Origin: a virus
Reading direction: 5' to 3' (one strand)
Virus record (IMG/VR): IMGVR_UViG_3300036851_000550
Location: 1-64,000 of that record
Length of the DNA stretch: 64,000 nucleotides
Below are positions 21,388-28,563 of the stretch, piece by piece (the stretch's first letter is position 1; the number at the start of each line of letters is the position of its first letter). Under the pieces are notes generated by a model. The model saw only the letters and a list, made by a program, of their open reading frames with translations, was not told the origin of the DNA and searched no databases. The position numbers were made by a program, and so were the translations under genes.

Positions 21388-21782
21388 GACGACCTCAGCC
21401 AGACCCCGTTGCGGCGCACGAGCATCTCGTGCTTCTGGTACTCGCGCTTCCCGTCCACGGTCGGGAACCACCCGTGGAACTTCACCGCGATGCGCTCGCC
21501 AGGCTCCGGCCGCAGCCGCTCCACCGCGTTCTTCAGCACGATGCCGCTGGCCCGCACCACCGAGTACAGGTGGCCGAACTCGTCGTAGGCCTTCGGCGGT
21601 ACGAGGATGAACAGGTGGTCGGCGGCGACCCGGAAGCTCGTGACCTTGGTGATCTTGACGAGAGTGCCGTCGACCACTTCCCCGGGCTCCGGGCGCCAGC
21701 GCACCGGGGGCTCGTATGCCAGAAGTCTCGGCAGGTCGAACGTGCCAGCGGGGATACTGGGGTGCAACAGGGGCATCTTCAC
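21384..21782 (-). CDS. Hypothetical beta-rich protein
   Basis: 132 aa. GTG 21782 overlaps the end of a 19-codon leader frame (GTGA), which supports it over ATG 21776. The pattern PGEVVDGTLVKITKVTSFRV and PGERIAVKFHGWFPTV resembles an OB-like or single-stranded-DNA-tolerant beta barrel, which would fit its place next to the SSB-like gene. No firm family. Confidence 0.72.
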   Translation of the reverse strand: MKMPLLHPSIPAGTFDLPRLLAYEPPVRWRPEPGEVVDGTLVKITKVTSFRVAADHLFILVPPKAYDEFGHLYSVVRASGIVLKNAVERLRPEPGERIAVKFHGWFPTVDGKREYQKHEMLVRRNGVWLRSS

Positions 21783-21838
21783 GATGCACCGACCAGCGGT
21801 TGCATCATGTGGGTGGTGCTGGTTTGTTGGGCGAGCAC
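21779..21838 (-). CDS. Possible 19-aa leader peptide
   Basis: GTG 21838 lies downstream of CCCAAGGAGTCACCCTCG, the GGAGTC-type leader that marks unit starts in this phage, and runs 19 codons to a TGA that overlaps the next GTG. The next gene has no ribosome binding site of its own, so this short frame may serve to deliver ribosomes by coupling. The peptide has no distinctive features. Confidence 0.4.
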   Translation of the reverse strand: MLAQQTSTTHMMQPLVGAS

Positions 21839-22000
21839 CGAGGGTGACTCCTTGGGTGTCTGCACGTGGCGCGGCTCCCCTATCAGCGCCGATGGGGAGG
21901 GACCTGCCGCAGCGTGCGGATGGAAGGCGGACCGGCGGGGTCTTGCGCTGGGGAGCGGTGGGGCCCCGCCGTCCGCTGAACTACGGGCAGTGGATATCGA

Positions 22001-22216
22001 TCACCAGAACCACGTCCCGAACAGGTAGACGTAGAGCGAGCCGGCCAGCCCGCCCATGGTCCCGAGCAGCACGATCGCGCCCAGGACGATCAGCCCGGCG
22101 GTGATCCACCGGAGCCTCAGTCGCCGGGCCTCAGCGGCCACGGCCTCCCGCCTGGCCCGGAGCCGGGGGTTCTCCTCCACCGGCTCCGACCAGACGTCTT
22201 CCAGCTCGCAGCTCAT
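22001..22216 (-). CDS. Small membrane protein
   Basis: 71 aa. The N-terminal half is charged and helical (RARREAVAAEARRLRLRW), then a single strong transmembrane helix (about 37-62), with an aromatic end (YVYLFGTWFW). It starts 2 bp after the SSB-like gene. Function unknown. Confidence 0.72.
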   Translation of the reverse strand: MSCELEDVWSEPVEENPRLRARREAVAAEARRLRLRWITAGLIVLGAIVLLGTMGGLAGSLYVYLFGTWFW

Positions 22217-22218
22217 GA

Positions 22219-22854
22219 TCAGAACGGCGGGTCGTCGTCGTCGTCCTCGTCCTCGACGACCCGGCCCTTCCCGCGGCTGCCGCTGCCGTTCGAGCTGCTC
22301 TTCGAGGACCGGCTCGACTTCTTCGCCTTCGACCCACCGTTCTTGGCCTCCAGCGCCTCCTCGACCTCGTCGCGCAGGGCGTCCGGGTCGTAGGCGGACA
22401 TGTCGACCTTGCCGAACTTCGTCAGGGCCCGCTTCGCCAGGGCGAGGTCGCTGCGCTTCTCGTCCTCCAGGCCGATGTAGGAGTCCCGACGTCCCGGGAT
22501 CTCGTACCAGCCGACCCGGCCGACCACGTGCTTGCCGGCGGCCTGGTCCTTCAGCTTGTTCTTCAGGCCGCCCTTGATGATCAGCTGGAACTGGTAGACC
22601 TCCCCCGCGTCCTCGCCGGTCAGCACGATCACCCGGGCCACCACCGGGACCTGGTCCCCGTTGCCGAAGTCGATCGCGGGTCCCTGCGGGTCGACGACCG
22701 TGAAGAGCACCGCCGCGCCCTCGTCGGCCAGCTCGTCCCACTTCAAGATCTTCTTGTACTCCTCGCCGTCCTCGAGCTCAGGGCGCAGCGAGCTGGTGCC
22801 CGTGATGTCGAAGTCAGCGTCGTCCTCTACAGCTGTGCTTCCTCGTCGTGCCAT
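22219..22854 (-). CDS. SSB-like single-stranded DNA-binding protein
   Basis: 211 aa. A beta-rich N-terminal domain of about 150 residues (VARVIVLTGEDAGEVYQFQL; KHVVGRVGWYEI) is followed by a Ser/Lys-rich linker and the tail EDEDDDDDPPF. This copies the acidic PF tip that bacterial SSB uses to recruit replication proteins. No classical SSB core alignment is obvious, so the call rests on tail, architecture and the neighbouring polymerase and primase. The start follows GAGAGGAACACCGCTCCC. Confidence 0.7.
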   Translation of the reverse strand: MARRGSTAVEDDADFDITGTSSLRPELEDGEEYKKILKWDELADEGAAVLFTVVDPQGPAIDFGNGDQVPVVARVIVLTGEDAGEVYQFQLIIKGGLKNKLKDQAAGKHVVGRVGWYEIPGRRDSYIGLEDEKRSDLALAKRALTKFGKVDMSAYDPDALRDEVEEALEAKNGGSKAKKSSRSSKSSSNGSGSRGKGRVVEDEDDDDDPPF

Positions 22855-22911
22855 GGGAGCGGTGTTCCTCTCGGTGCGGTCCCTCCACGTCCGGCGGTCG
22901 CCGGTCGGTGG

Positions 22912-23103
22912 CTATGCGGTCTTGCTGTTCCGGAAGACCTCGGGGACGTCCGCGCCGTAGACGTCCTCCAGGGTCGCGTCCGGGTCCGGGATGTAGGCGC
23001 GCTTCGGGTTGTTGATGAGCGAGACGCCCTTCTGCCCGTAGCGGTTGCGCCCGGTGCGGTTCCCCTTCTTCCTGCCGCGCTTGTTCGTGTGCTTCGCCTT
23101 CAT
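22912..23103 (-). CDS. Small basic hypothetical protein
   Basis: 63 aa, very basic N-terminus (KAKHTNKRGRKKGNRTGRNR), then an acidic end. It resembles nucleic-acid-binding tails of ribosomal-type proteins in composition only. ATG overlaps the upstream stop. Confidence 0.68.
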   Translation of the reverse strand: MKAKHTNKRGRKKGNRTGRNRYGQKGVSLINNPKRAYIPDPDATLEDVYGADVPEVFRNSKTA

Positions 23104-23378
23104 CGCCCTTCCCCCGGTCGGCGAAGTCCGTTGGGCTGCAGCTGGTCGGGCCGGTACCCCAGAGCCATGGTGTGCGCAGCGCGGCGGTCGTCCAGCGTGG
23201 TCTGCAGGTCGGCCGCGTGCACCCTGGCCGGGCTGCCGGGTGCTGCTCCGGCCGCCGCGTACCGCGCGTCGGTCCAGCGGCTGCCGGCGGTGGAGAGCGC
23301 GGTGAACGCGCAGATGCGCATGCCGTACGCCAGCTTCTCGACCCCGTCGGAGCCGACGTACCACTGCGGTCCGCTCAT
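23100..23378 (-). CDS. Hypothetical protein
   Basis: 92 aa from ATG 23378, which overlaps the neighbour's stop; the longer frame to 23435 has no ribosome binding site. QWYVGSDGVEKLAYGMRICA near the start reads as beta strands; the rest is helical and Ala/Arg-rich. No family recognised. Confidence 0.7.
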   Translation of the reverse strand: MSGPQWYVGSDGVEKLAYGMRICAFTALSTAGSRWTDARYAAAGAAPGSPARVHAADLQTTLDDRRAAHTMALGYRPDQLQPNGLRRPGEGR

Positions 23379-23653
23379 GAGTCGGTCCCCTCCACCCGAT
23401 CGTTCAGCCACTCCCGCTGGAAGCGCTCCACCCACTCGTGCAGGCCGGTCCCGGCCAGCCCGATCTCCGGGTCGTTGTACTGCAGGCGACCGGTGGGCGA
23501 CGTCGAGATCTCGATGATCTTGGCGTCCGGGAAGACCGACGGCGCCAGCTCCAGCGAGTAGAGCCCGACCTGGTCGATGTAGTGCACGGAGTCGGATCCG
23601 GACGCAGGGAGCCTGCCCGGATCCTCCCCCGTACCCCCGACAGTTCCGGTCAT
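23375..23653 (-). CDS. Hypothetical protein
   Basis: 92 aa. Gly/Ser-rich first 20 residues, then SVHYIDQVGLYSLELAPSVF and a C-terminal helix (LHEWVERFQREWLNDRV). No family recognised. Four-base overlaps on both sides. Confidence 0.7.
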   Translation of the reverse strand: MTGTVGGTGEDPGRLPASGSDSVHYIDQVGLYSLELAPSVFPDAKIIEISTSPTGRLQYNDPEIGLAGTGLHEWVERFQREWLNDRVEGTDS

Positions 23654-23883
23654 TGCGTCACCACCGGTGGATCCTCCTCGGTGAGCACGTCCGCCAGCTC
23701 GCCGAGGATCTGCACGCCGTGCAGCCGGCAGTACCGCAGCGCCGACGCGGGCGCCGTGCGGTCGTCGTAGAACACCCGGCTGTAGATCTTCGTGCGGTTC
23801 GGCCGGTGCGTGCTGATGGCCATCCGCGAGGGCTGGCTGCAGCCGTCGCCGCCCTCAGTGAAGGCGCACCCCGTGTCCTTCAT
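23650..23883 (-). CDS. Hypothetical protein with Cys/His residues
   Basis: 77 aa. CAFTEGGDGC near the start and RYCRLHGVQ in the middle could chelate a metal (C...C...C-x2-H), a common plan in this phage. No family recognised. It overlaps the next gene by ATGA. Confidence 0.7.
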   Translation of the reverse strand: MKDTGCAFTEGGDGCSQPSRMAISTHRPNRTKIYSRVFYDDRTAPASALRYCRLHGVQILGELADVLTEEDPPVVTQ

Positions 23884-24239
23884 TCGTCGTCATCCCCCGG
23901 CTCGTAGCCGTCGACGAGGACCCGGATGCCGGGCGCGATCTCGTCGCCCCGCAGGACCGCCTCCACGGCTTCGGGAGTGAGGCCGGCGACCGTCAGTCGG
24001 TGCCGGAGTTCGGCGTCGTCAAGGATGCGCCGGATGAGCACCGCGGTGGGTCCCTTGGTGTTGTCGCACCAGTTGATGATCTCGGTCCGGGCCCGGCGGA
24101 GGGCGTCCAGCTCGGCGAGCTTGTGGGCCAGCTCGTCCATCCCGCCCGATGGTCCCTCTGCATCTCGGGGGTGGAGCCAGACGTAGCGGTCGGTGTCCTT
24201 GGGGGCAACCGCTCCGGGTCCGGTGGGGGCAGTAGGCAT
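23880..24239 (-). CDS. Hypothetical helical protein
   Basis: 119 aa from ATG 24239. It contains helical blocks (MDELAHKLAELDALRRARTE; LTPEAVEAVLRGDEI) and a strongly acidic tail (GYEPGDDDE). No family recognised. The frame upstream of 24239 is a shadow of the membrane gene at 24430. Confidence 0.7.
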   Translation of the reverse strand: MPTAPTGPGAVAPKDTDRYVWLHPRDAEGPSGGMDELAHKLAELDALRRARTEIINWCDNTKGPTAVLIRRILDDAELRHRLTVAGLTPEAVEAVLRGDEIAPGIRVLVDGYEPGDDDE

Positions 24240-24430
24240 GGGTCTCCGATCTTCGAGGCGTGCAACTCCTGGTAGGGCGATTCGTAGCCGCCCACGTGCG
24301 CGATGACCCCCAGCGACGCTGTGGCGACGGTGGCCACGAGGGCGAGCACGAGCGCCTGTCCGGCGTCTCTCTTCCCACGGGTCCATGTCGTCCTCCGGCG
24401 CTGCGTCGTTCGGCTGGATCTCTTGATCAA
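23993..24430 (-). CDS. Putative TTG-start membrane protein
   Basis: TTG 24430 overlaps the previous stop (TTGA) and opens a frame with a basic N-terminus (IKRSSRTTQRRR), then a clear transmembrane helix (GQALVLALVATVATASLGVI) and an extracellular-like segment. It fills an otherwise empty 190 bp. The frame stays open to 23993, overlapping the next gene by about 245 bases, so the true C-terminus is uncertain or a sequence slip may exist. Confidence 0.35.
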   Translation of the reverse strand: MIKRSSRTTQRRRTTWTRGKRDAGQALVLALVATVATASLGVIAHVGGYESPYQELHASKIGDPCLLPPPDPERLPPRTPTATSGSTPEMQRDHRAGWTSWPTSSPSWTPSAGPGPRSSTGATTPRDPPRCSSGASLTTPNSGTD

Positions 24431-24711
24431 CCGCCGGGCGGGCGGTAGCCCGGCGGCGGGATGAGGAACGCGCGCTCGAGAGCGGCCATCCCCATCTGAA
24501 AGATCCACATGGCGTTCTTGTACTCGGCCTCGACCGTGGCGAGGTCCATCTCACTGAGCCTGGCCTCGGCAGCGGCGACCCGGCGGTCGTTCGCCTTCAC
24601 GACGTCGGCCCAGCCGCGCACCACGAGGGAGGCGCAGTAGATGATCGCGCTCATCGTGTCGTCTCCCTCCTTCGTGCCCGTCTTGGTGAAGGGGTCCGGC
24701 GGCATCGTCAC
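24427..24711 (-). CDS. Hypothetical helical protein
   Basis: 94 aa from GTG 24711 (GTGA overlap, CAGGAGCG in front). ATG 24654 with GAGGGAGACGACACG upstream is an alternative giving 75 aa. The body is one long helix region (DRRVAAAEARLSEMDLATVE) followed by a Pro/Gly end. No family recognised. Confidence 0.68.
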   Translation of the reverse strand: MTMPPDPFTKTGTKEGDDTMSAIIYCASLVVRGWADVVKANDRRVAAAEARLSEMDLATVEAEYKNAMWIFQMGMAALERAFLIPPPGYRPPGG

Positions 24712-25061
24712 GTCGTTCGCTCCTGCTCCACGATCTGGATCCACTCGTCTCGGATCTTGATGTAGCCCTGCTCGGCCATGTACGCGTCCAGGTCGTAGGA
24801 GGGCCGCATGACCTGGCAGCACTCCTCACGCCACAGACCATCTCGGAAGTTGATCCGGCCTTCGTACACGGCCGTGACCTGCTCGTCGGTCATCCGCACC
24901 CCGGGGCACTCGTCGGGCGTGCTGCCCTCCAGGCACCCGCAGACCGAGCAGCCGAACAGTCCGCCGTCGCAGAACATGCAGTACGGCCGGTCGCAGGTGC
25001 GGTCGTGCTTGATCGCGAAGTGACCGTTCGGATCCTTGATCTTCCGCGGCTCAGCCCGCAT
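24708..25061 (-). CDS. Cys-rich zinc-type hypothetical protein
   Basis: 117 aa. The central segment CDRPYCMFCDGGLFGCSVCG carries six cysteines in pairs and is followed by CLEG and ECPG, consistent with two zinc sites. Start ATG 25061 has CTGGAGCGTCGCG in front. No family recognised. Confidence 0.72.
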   Translation of the reverse strand: MRAEPRKIKDPNGHFAIKHDRTCDRPYCMFCDGGLFGCSVCGCLEGSTPDECPGVRMTDEQVTAVYEGRINFRDGLWREECCQVMRPSYDLDAYMAEQGYIKIRDEWIQIVEQERTT

Positions 25062-25776
25062 CGCGACGCTCCAGGAGAGTCCGGGCCAGGGCTTCGAACT
25101 GTCCGCGGCGTAGCTCGTTGGCCTTCTCCTGGTCGCTCTGCTCCCGCGTGGCGTTATCGGGCAGCAGCTCACGGAACTCCAGCGGGATGCGGCCCTGCGA
25201 CCAGACGTTGCGCGACTGGATCAGATCGCCGGTGGCGATGTAGCGGAAGGCGAACTGCCGGCCGCCGTGTCCGAGCGCGCCCATCCAGTGCTGCACGCCG
25301 TGCTCGCCCGGCTCCGGACCCAGCGTGTAGTGCTCGTGCTCGCAGCGGATGATCGGCGCGTCCCGGTCGCGGTGACGCCCCGGCGCCACGCCCAGCTCCC
25401 GCCAGCGGACCTTCGTCATCCAGTAGGCGGTGGCCACCCGGACCTGGCGCAGGATCGCGTCGACGGCGCCCTGTCGGCCGTCGAACATGTGCGAGCTGGT
25501 CGAGATGCCCTCCAGGGTCAGCTGCGCGCCCCACCACCGGTGCTCGCTGCGGTAGACCGCGCACCAGCCGGCGATGCCCAGCTCGTCGAACTCCGGGCTG
25601 TCGCGGTCCGGCGCCCGTGCCGACAGCGCGTCGACGGTGGCCTGCTCCTCGGTCAGCTCGCCGAGATTATGGATCTTCGGCACGATGGCCGGCGGCAACG
25701 CGCTGGTCTGGGCGGCCTGCTGCAGCCCGTCCGTCACGAACTTCATCTGCGCCAGGTTCAGGTGATCGAAGTTCAT
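25051..25776 (-). CDS. Hypothetical protein
   Basis: 241 aa. Helical first 60 residues, then a mixed domain with many aromatic residues (GWCAVYRSEHRWWGAQLTLE; RQFAFRYIATGDLI), then a basic helical tail. It has His/Cys residues (IIRCEHEHY) that could bind a metal. No family recognised. Confidence 0.75.
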   Translation of the reverse strand: MNFDHLNLAQMKFVTDGLQQAAQTSALPPAIVPKIHNLGELTEEQATVDALSARAPDRDSPEFDELGIAGWCAVYRSEHRWWGAQLTLEGISTSSHMFDGRQGAVDAILRQVRVATAYWMTKVRWRELGVAPGRHRDRDAPIIRCEHEHYTLGPEPGEHGVQHWMGALGHGGRQFAFRYIATGDLIQSRNVWSQGRIPLEFRELLPDNATREQSDQEKANELRRGQFEALARTLLERRDAG

Positions 25777-26255
25777 GCGCTCAGCACCCAGATCGGCTGC
25801 GACGGGTTGGCCTTGCGCTCCGGCAGGTCGAGCGGGACGACGACCTTCCCGCGGGTGAAGCGGGAGGCGTGCTCGTAGAGGTCGCGGATGTTGTTGCGGC
25901 CGTTGAACAGCAGGCCCGCCTCGTACGGCGAGAGCCCCAGCCCCGCTGCGGCCACGTGCCGGACGGACGCCATGTAGTTCTCGGTCGGGTGCTGGACCAG
26001 GTCACCGCTGCTCCACACCGGACGCCAGCCCATCATGATCGCGGTCTTGCCCCCGATGCAGCACGCCGTGTCGCAGACGGTGCCGGCATCGATCGCCCGC
26101 TCGGTCCGCTCCGAATCCAGCGAGGACACCGCCGTGAGATCGATGAACCAGGTGCCCTGATTCCACTCCGACGGCTCACCGCGCAGCGCGCGCTGGTACT
26201 GCTCGTAGGCCCAGTCCAGGACCTTCTGCAGCAGGCCGACGTCGATCTTGCTCAT
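25773..26255 (-). CDS. Hypothetical protein
   Basis: 160 aa. CCAAGGAGTCAACGGC precedes ATG, the phage's GGAGTCA-class leader. Features: VLDWAYEQYQRALRGE, a Cys cluster (VCDTACCIGGKTA), a turn-rich centre and LGLSPYEAGLLFNGRNNIRD. The last resembles a small ligand-binding helical domain, without a family match. Confidence 0.75.
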   Translation of the reverse strand: MSKIDVGLLQKVLDWAYEQYQRALRGEPSEWNQGTWFIDLTAVSSLDSERTERAIDAGTVCDTACCIGGKTAIMMGWRPVWSSGDLVQHPTENYMASVRHVAAAGLGLSPYEAGLLFNGRNNIRDLYEHASRFTRGKVVVPLDLPERKANPSQPIWVLSA

Positions 26256-26512
26256 GCCGTTGACTCCTTGGGTACCTCGATGGGGTCGGGCCAGTCGCCA
26301 TCGTGGCGCTGGCCGGGGAAGCAGGACGAGCACAGCTCCTTGCGCCGCGCGTCGCCGGCCTTGCCGAACGTGCTGGTCGAGCCCGCGAGGTAGCCCTTGG
26401 CTCCGCAGGCGGCCACCCAGTCGGTGAACCAGACGCCGTGCTGGTTCTCCCAGCGCGTGAAGCTGAAGGGGCGGTGGCAGGGGTAGCCGACGATCGGCGT
26501 CACGGCGCTCAT
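26252..26512 (-). CDS. Hypothetical protein with Cys pair
   Basis: 86 aa. PCHRPFSFTRWENQHGVWF, CGAKGYLAG and LCSSCFPGQRH suggest a zinc-ribbon-like protein. Overlaps both neighbours by 4 bases (ATGA). No family recognised. Confidence 0.7.
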   Translation of the reverse strand: MSAVTPIVGYPCHRPFSFTRWENQHGVWFTDWVAACGAKGYLAGSTSTFGKAGDARRKELCSSCFPGQRHDGDWPDPIEVPKESTA

Positions 26513-26862
26513 GCAGCCAGCTCGCACAGCTCGTCGCAGAAGCACATCGGGCAGCCGGTGCGGCCACCGAGCGTGCGCGGCTCCTCGTTCGTGGTGCCCC
26601 TCATGCCGCACCGCGTGATGAAGTACAGGCCGCCCGCCTCGAGCCGAACGAACACGAGGATGCGATGCGCCGGACGACCGACCACCAGGTAGTCCGGGGC
26701 GTCGGTGTCGGGGCCGCACGGTGCCGCCCCGGGGCGTAGGTCGAGCGGTGCGGGGGCTGGCGCAGCGGGCCGCCCGGAAGCGTCCCTGGTCGACCGTGTG
26801 GGGAGCGGTGCGACGTCACGTTCTGTGTTTCGTTCAGGTAGTGAGTTATGGTCACGGTGCAT
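26509..26862 (-). CDS. Hypothetical protein with C-terminal zinc-type domain
   Basis: 117 aa. The first 55 residues are Pro/Arg-rich and probably disordered. The remainder (YFITRCGMRGTT...GCPMCFCDELC) has five cysteines near the end. The start at 26862 has only a weak GTCGGAG site, so a shorter product is possible. It is the first gene downstream of an inverted-repeat operator candidate (26880). Confidence 0.65.
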   Translation of the reverse strand: MHRDHNSLPERNTERDVAPLPTRSTRDASGRPAAPAPAPLDLRPGAAPCGPDTDAPDYLVVGRPAHRILVFVRLEAGGLYFITRCGMRGTTNEEPRTLGGRTGCPMCFCDELCELAA

Positions 26863-26879
26863 CTCCGACGTGCCTTTCT

Positions 26880-26893
26880 GAACGGGACCGTTC
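26880..26893. promoter_or_regulatory. Inverted-repeat operator candidate
   Basis: GAACGGGACCGTTC: arms GAACGG and CCGTTC around a 2-base centre, 18 bases before the start at 26862. Such a tight dyad before a gene fits a repressor site. A nearby half site, CCGTTCC, occurs at about 26912. Confidence 0.4.
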
Positions 26894-26962
26894 GAGGCTG
26901 ATGCAGTTGAGGGGCCGTTCCGGTGCTGGCCGGCGAGGGACGGCTCCTCAGCTATTTCTCGA

Positions 26963-27208
26963 TCACTCGGTAGCATGACGGCGGGTCTTGACCCACTCGT
27001 CCGTGTCCTCGGGCGTGATCCGGTAGCGGCCCCGCGGGCCACTCTGTGAGCTGGGGAGCGTGCCGTTCCGCAGCGCGGTGTAGACCTCGGTCCGGCCGAA
27101 TCCGGTCCGGGCCATGACCTGCTGCGGGGTCAGCCAGACCTGATCAACTCGCGCTCGGTCCTCTGTCGCATTCACGCGTTTGGTCCACCACCTTCGTCCG
27201 TCTGCCAC
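26963..27208 (-). CDS. Excisionase-like winged-helix DNA-binding protein
   Basis: 81 aa (GTG 27208 after CGAGGGACAGGT; GTG 27175 is a shorter alternative). VWLTPQQVMARTGFGRTEVY, ALRNGTLPSSQ and GRYRITPEDTDEWV make the HTH_17/MerR-type fold used by phage excisionases and recombination directionality factors. It would bend or bind DNA at an att site or act as a regulator. No integrase is in the window, so a regulatory role cannot be excluded. Confidence 0.8.
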   Translation of the reverse strand: MADGRRWWTKRVNATEDRARVDQVWLTPQQVMARTGFGRTEVYTALRNGTLPSSQSGPRGRYRITPEDTDEWVKTRRHATE

Positions 27209-27507
27209 ACCTGTCCCTCGGGGGCCGGGAGGGTGTCGGTCAGTGCCGCTACGTGACGGACGGTACCGCTCGGTGTGACCCAGGTCAAGCTAGAGTCGTG
27301 TCTGGTTTGTGTGCGGGAACATAGCACCGGAAGGCCGTTTCCCTGGTGAGCCCGTGGTGGCACACCCCGATACGGTGAACTTCCTGTGAACGGTCTAGGC
27401 CAGCGAAAATCCGCATACGGGCTAATTGAAGATAGGCCAATCGGCCGCCAAAGTTCGTACTGTGCGGATTCGGTTGGCAGATGGTCGGTGCATATGCGGA
27501 TGTCGTT
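27209..27507. other. AT-richer intergenic region, control or att candidate
   Basis: Nearly 300 bases without a supported gene. TCCGCATACGG at about 27410, GTGCGGATTCGG at about 27464 and CATATGCGGATG at about 27490 share the half-site CCGCATA/TATGCGG in both orientations. A leftward extended -10 (TGCTATGTT, minus strand near 27318-27326) could drive the excisionase-like gene. Confidence 0.45.
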
Positions 27508-27525
27508 GGCCCTGAGGTCAGGGCC
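27508..27525 (-). terminator. Hairpin at the end of the 59-aa gene
   Basis: GGCCCTG (27508-27514) pairs with CAGGGCC (27519-27525) across AGGT. It contains the stop codon of the leftward gene at 27518. No U-run follows. Confidence 0.5.
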
Positions 27526-27697
27526 TTCGGATCGCGCCCCACCACAGCTGCCACTGCCTGCGGGTCTCCGCCCACCAGTGGCCGATCGTCCCGCGGGTGC
27601 GCCGGCTGTAGAGCACCGGGTTTCGTGGGCAGGAGTCCTCACGGATCGAAGATCCCCAGCCGTAGAGCGGCGGCCAGAACTCCTCGTGGCGTGTCAC
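27518..27697 (-). CDS. 59-aa Trp-rich hypothetical protein
   Basis: GTG 27697 follows CCAGGGGGCTCGCACT. The product is aromatic and basic (HEEFWPPLYGWGSSIRED; GHWWAETRRQWQLWW) and reads like a folded protein. No family recognised. A competing overlapping frame (ATG at about 27733) has a poorer composition. The 160 bases between this gene and 27860 hold no clear gene. Confidence 0.6.
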   Translation of the reverse strand: MTRHEEFWPPLYGWGSSIREDSCPRNPVLYSRRTRGTIGHWWAETRRQWQLWWGAIRRP

Positions 27698-27859
27698 AGT
27701 GCGAGCCCCCTGGTCGATCGGTACCCTGCGTCATGTCGCGGTGTCCCGCCGACGTTGCGACGAACCGTGGTCGCCTACTGCAGGTGTGGTGGCCGCCCCG
27801 CCTTCGGGCCCGTGCTGACCTCCAGGTCCCTCCGGTGTCAGCGCGGGCCCGTCGTGCTC

Positions 27860-27985
27860 CTAGGCTGCACCCCCGAGAGCAGCCCGGAACTCGGGACAGA
27901 GGGCGCTCCCACACTCCCCACAGTCCGTCCCGGGTCGGTAGTGCTCATGCATCTCGGCCGGGTGTCCGCACACGCACATCTCCAT
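27860..27985 (-). CDS. 41-aa zinc-finger-like miniprotein
   Basis: ATG 27985 lies 3 bases after the previous stop, with CGGAGGACTGACGC as ribosome binding site. CVCGHPAEMHEH and CGECGSALCPEF give C-x-C-x-H...H then C-x2-C-x4-C, a compact zinc-binding plan seen in many actinophage miniproteins. Too short to be found by length filters. Confidence 0.7.
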   Translation of the reverse strand: MEMCVCGHPAEMHEHYRPGTDCGECGSALCPEFRAALGGAA

Positions 27986-27988
27986 GCG

Positions 27989-28228
27989 TCAGTCCTCCGA
28001 CCGTGATCGCTCCTGCACTCGTACGTAGGGACGTGCACGGCGGTAGAGGGTTGACATGGGGATGCCGGTCATCTCGGCGATCTTCGGCCAGCTGTAGCCC
28101 TGATCGTGGAGGAGCGCCGCGGCCTTGCCGGTCTTCTCGGGGCCTTCCATCCGGATCATGCGCTCGCCGGCCTGGGCCTGTCGGACGAGCGCAGCGGTCA
28201 ACTCGTCGGGGTCTCCGGTCAGCGACAC
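27989..28228 (-). CDS. Helix-turn-helix regulator
   Basis: 79 aa from GTG 28228. The C-terminal half KTGKAAALLHDQGYSWPKIA, MTGIPMSTLYRRARPY is a resolvase/sigma-type HTH. A promoter-like TTGTCA and TACCGT (minus strand) place the transcript start near the GTG, so this mRNA may be leaderless. It is divergent from the gene at 28315 and probably regulates that shared region. Confidence 0.72.
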   Translation of the reverse strand: MSLTGDPDELTAALVRQAQAGERMIRMEGPEKTGKAAALLHDQGYSWPKIAEMTGIPMSTLYRRARPYVRVQERSRSED

Positions 28229-28314
28229 GGCGGGACGGTAGCACCGGGCTTTCCAATCTGACAAAGGACGCTGTAGGGTGCGAGCCGCAACCGGCCAGCA
28301 ACCAGGAGTCACCC
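28229..28314. promoter_or_regulatory. Divergent promoter region
   Basis: Rightward: TTTCCA (about 28251) and TAGGGT, 18 bases apart, upstream of the gene at 28315. Leftward: TTGTCA and TACCGT, 18 bases apart, ending close to GTG 28228. The -35 regions overlap, so the two directions would compete. Hexamers fit the actinobacterial TANNNT rule. Confidence 0.45.
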
Positions 28315-28563
28315 ATGAGCGAGCTGCCCCACGGCGAGAGCCAGCTACCCCAGACGCGCAGGACCCGCCGCGGCGGCCTGCTCGCCCAGCCGTACACCGC
28401 CAAGCTGGTCGCGAGCCAGCTGTCGATCCGCGTGGACCAGCTGCGCGGGAACGGCGTCACCGAAGGCGAGCCCGACTACCGCAGCAACTCCGAGAGGGTC
28501 GCGGACAACGACCTGGCGGATCTCCTCGAGACCGCAGCCGAAGAGCTGCGCGCCGTCAGCTGA
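28315..28563 (+). CDS. Hypothetical basic protein
   Basis: 82 aa. AACCAGGAGTCACCC precedes ATG. The N-terminal 35 residues are basic (PQTRRTRRGG) and the rest helical and acidic (VADNDLADLLETAAEELRA). No family recognised. First gene of the four-gene string that leads to the terminase. Confidence 0.75.
   Translation: MSELPHGESQLPQTRRTRRGGLLAQPYTAKLVASQLSIRVDQLRGNGVTEGEPDYRSNSERVADNDLADLLETAAEELRAVS

Noticed and set aside
27172-27282. Short TTG-start frame before the excisionase-like gene
   Set aside because: No ribosome binding site; the next gene already has GAGGGA in front of GTG 27208.
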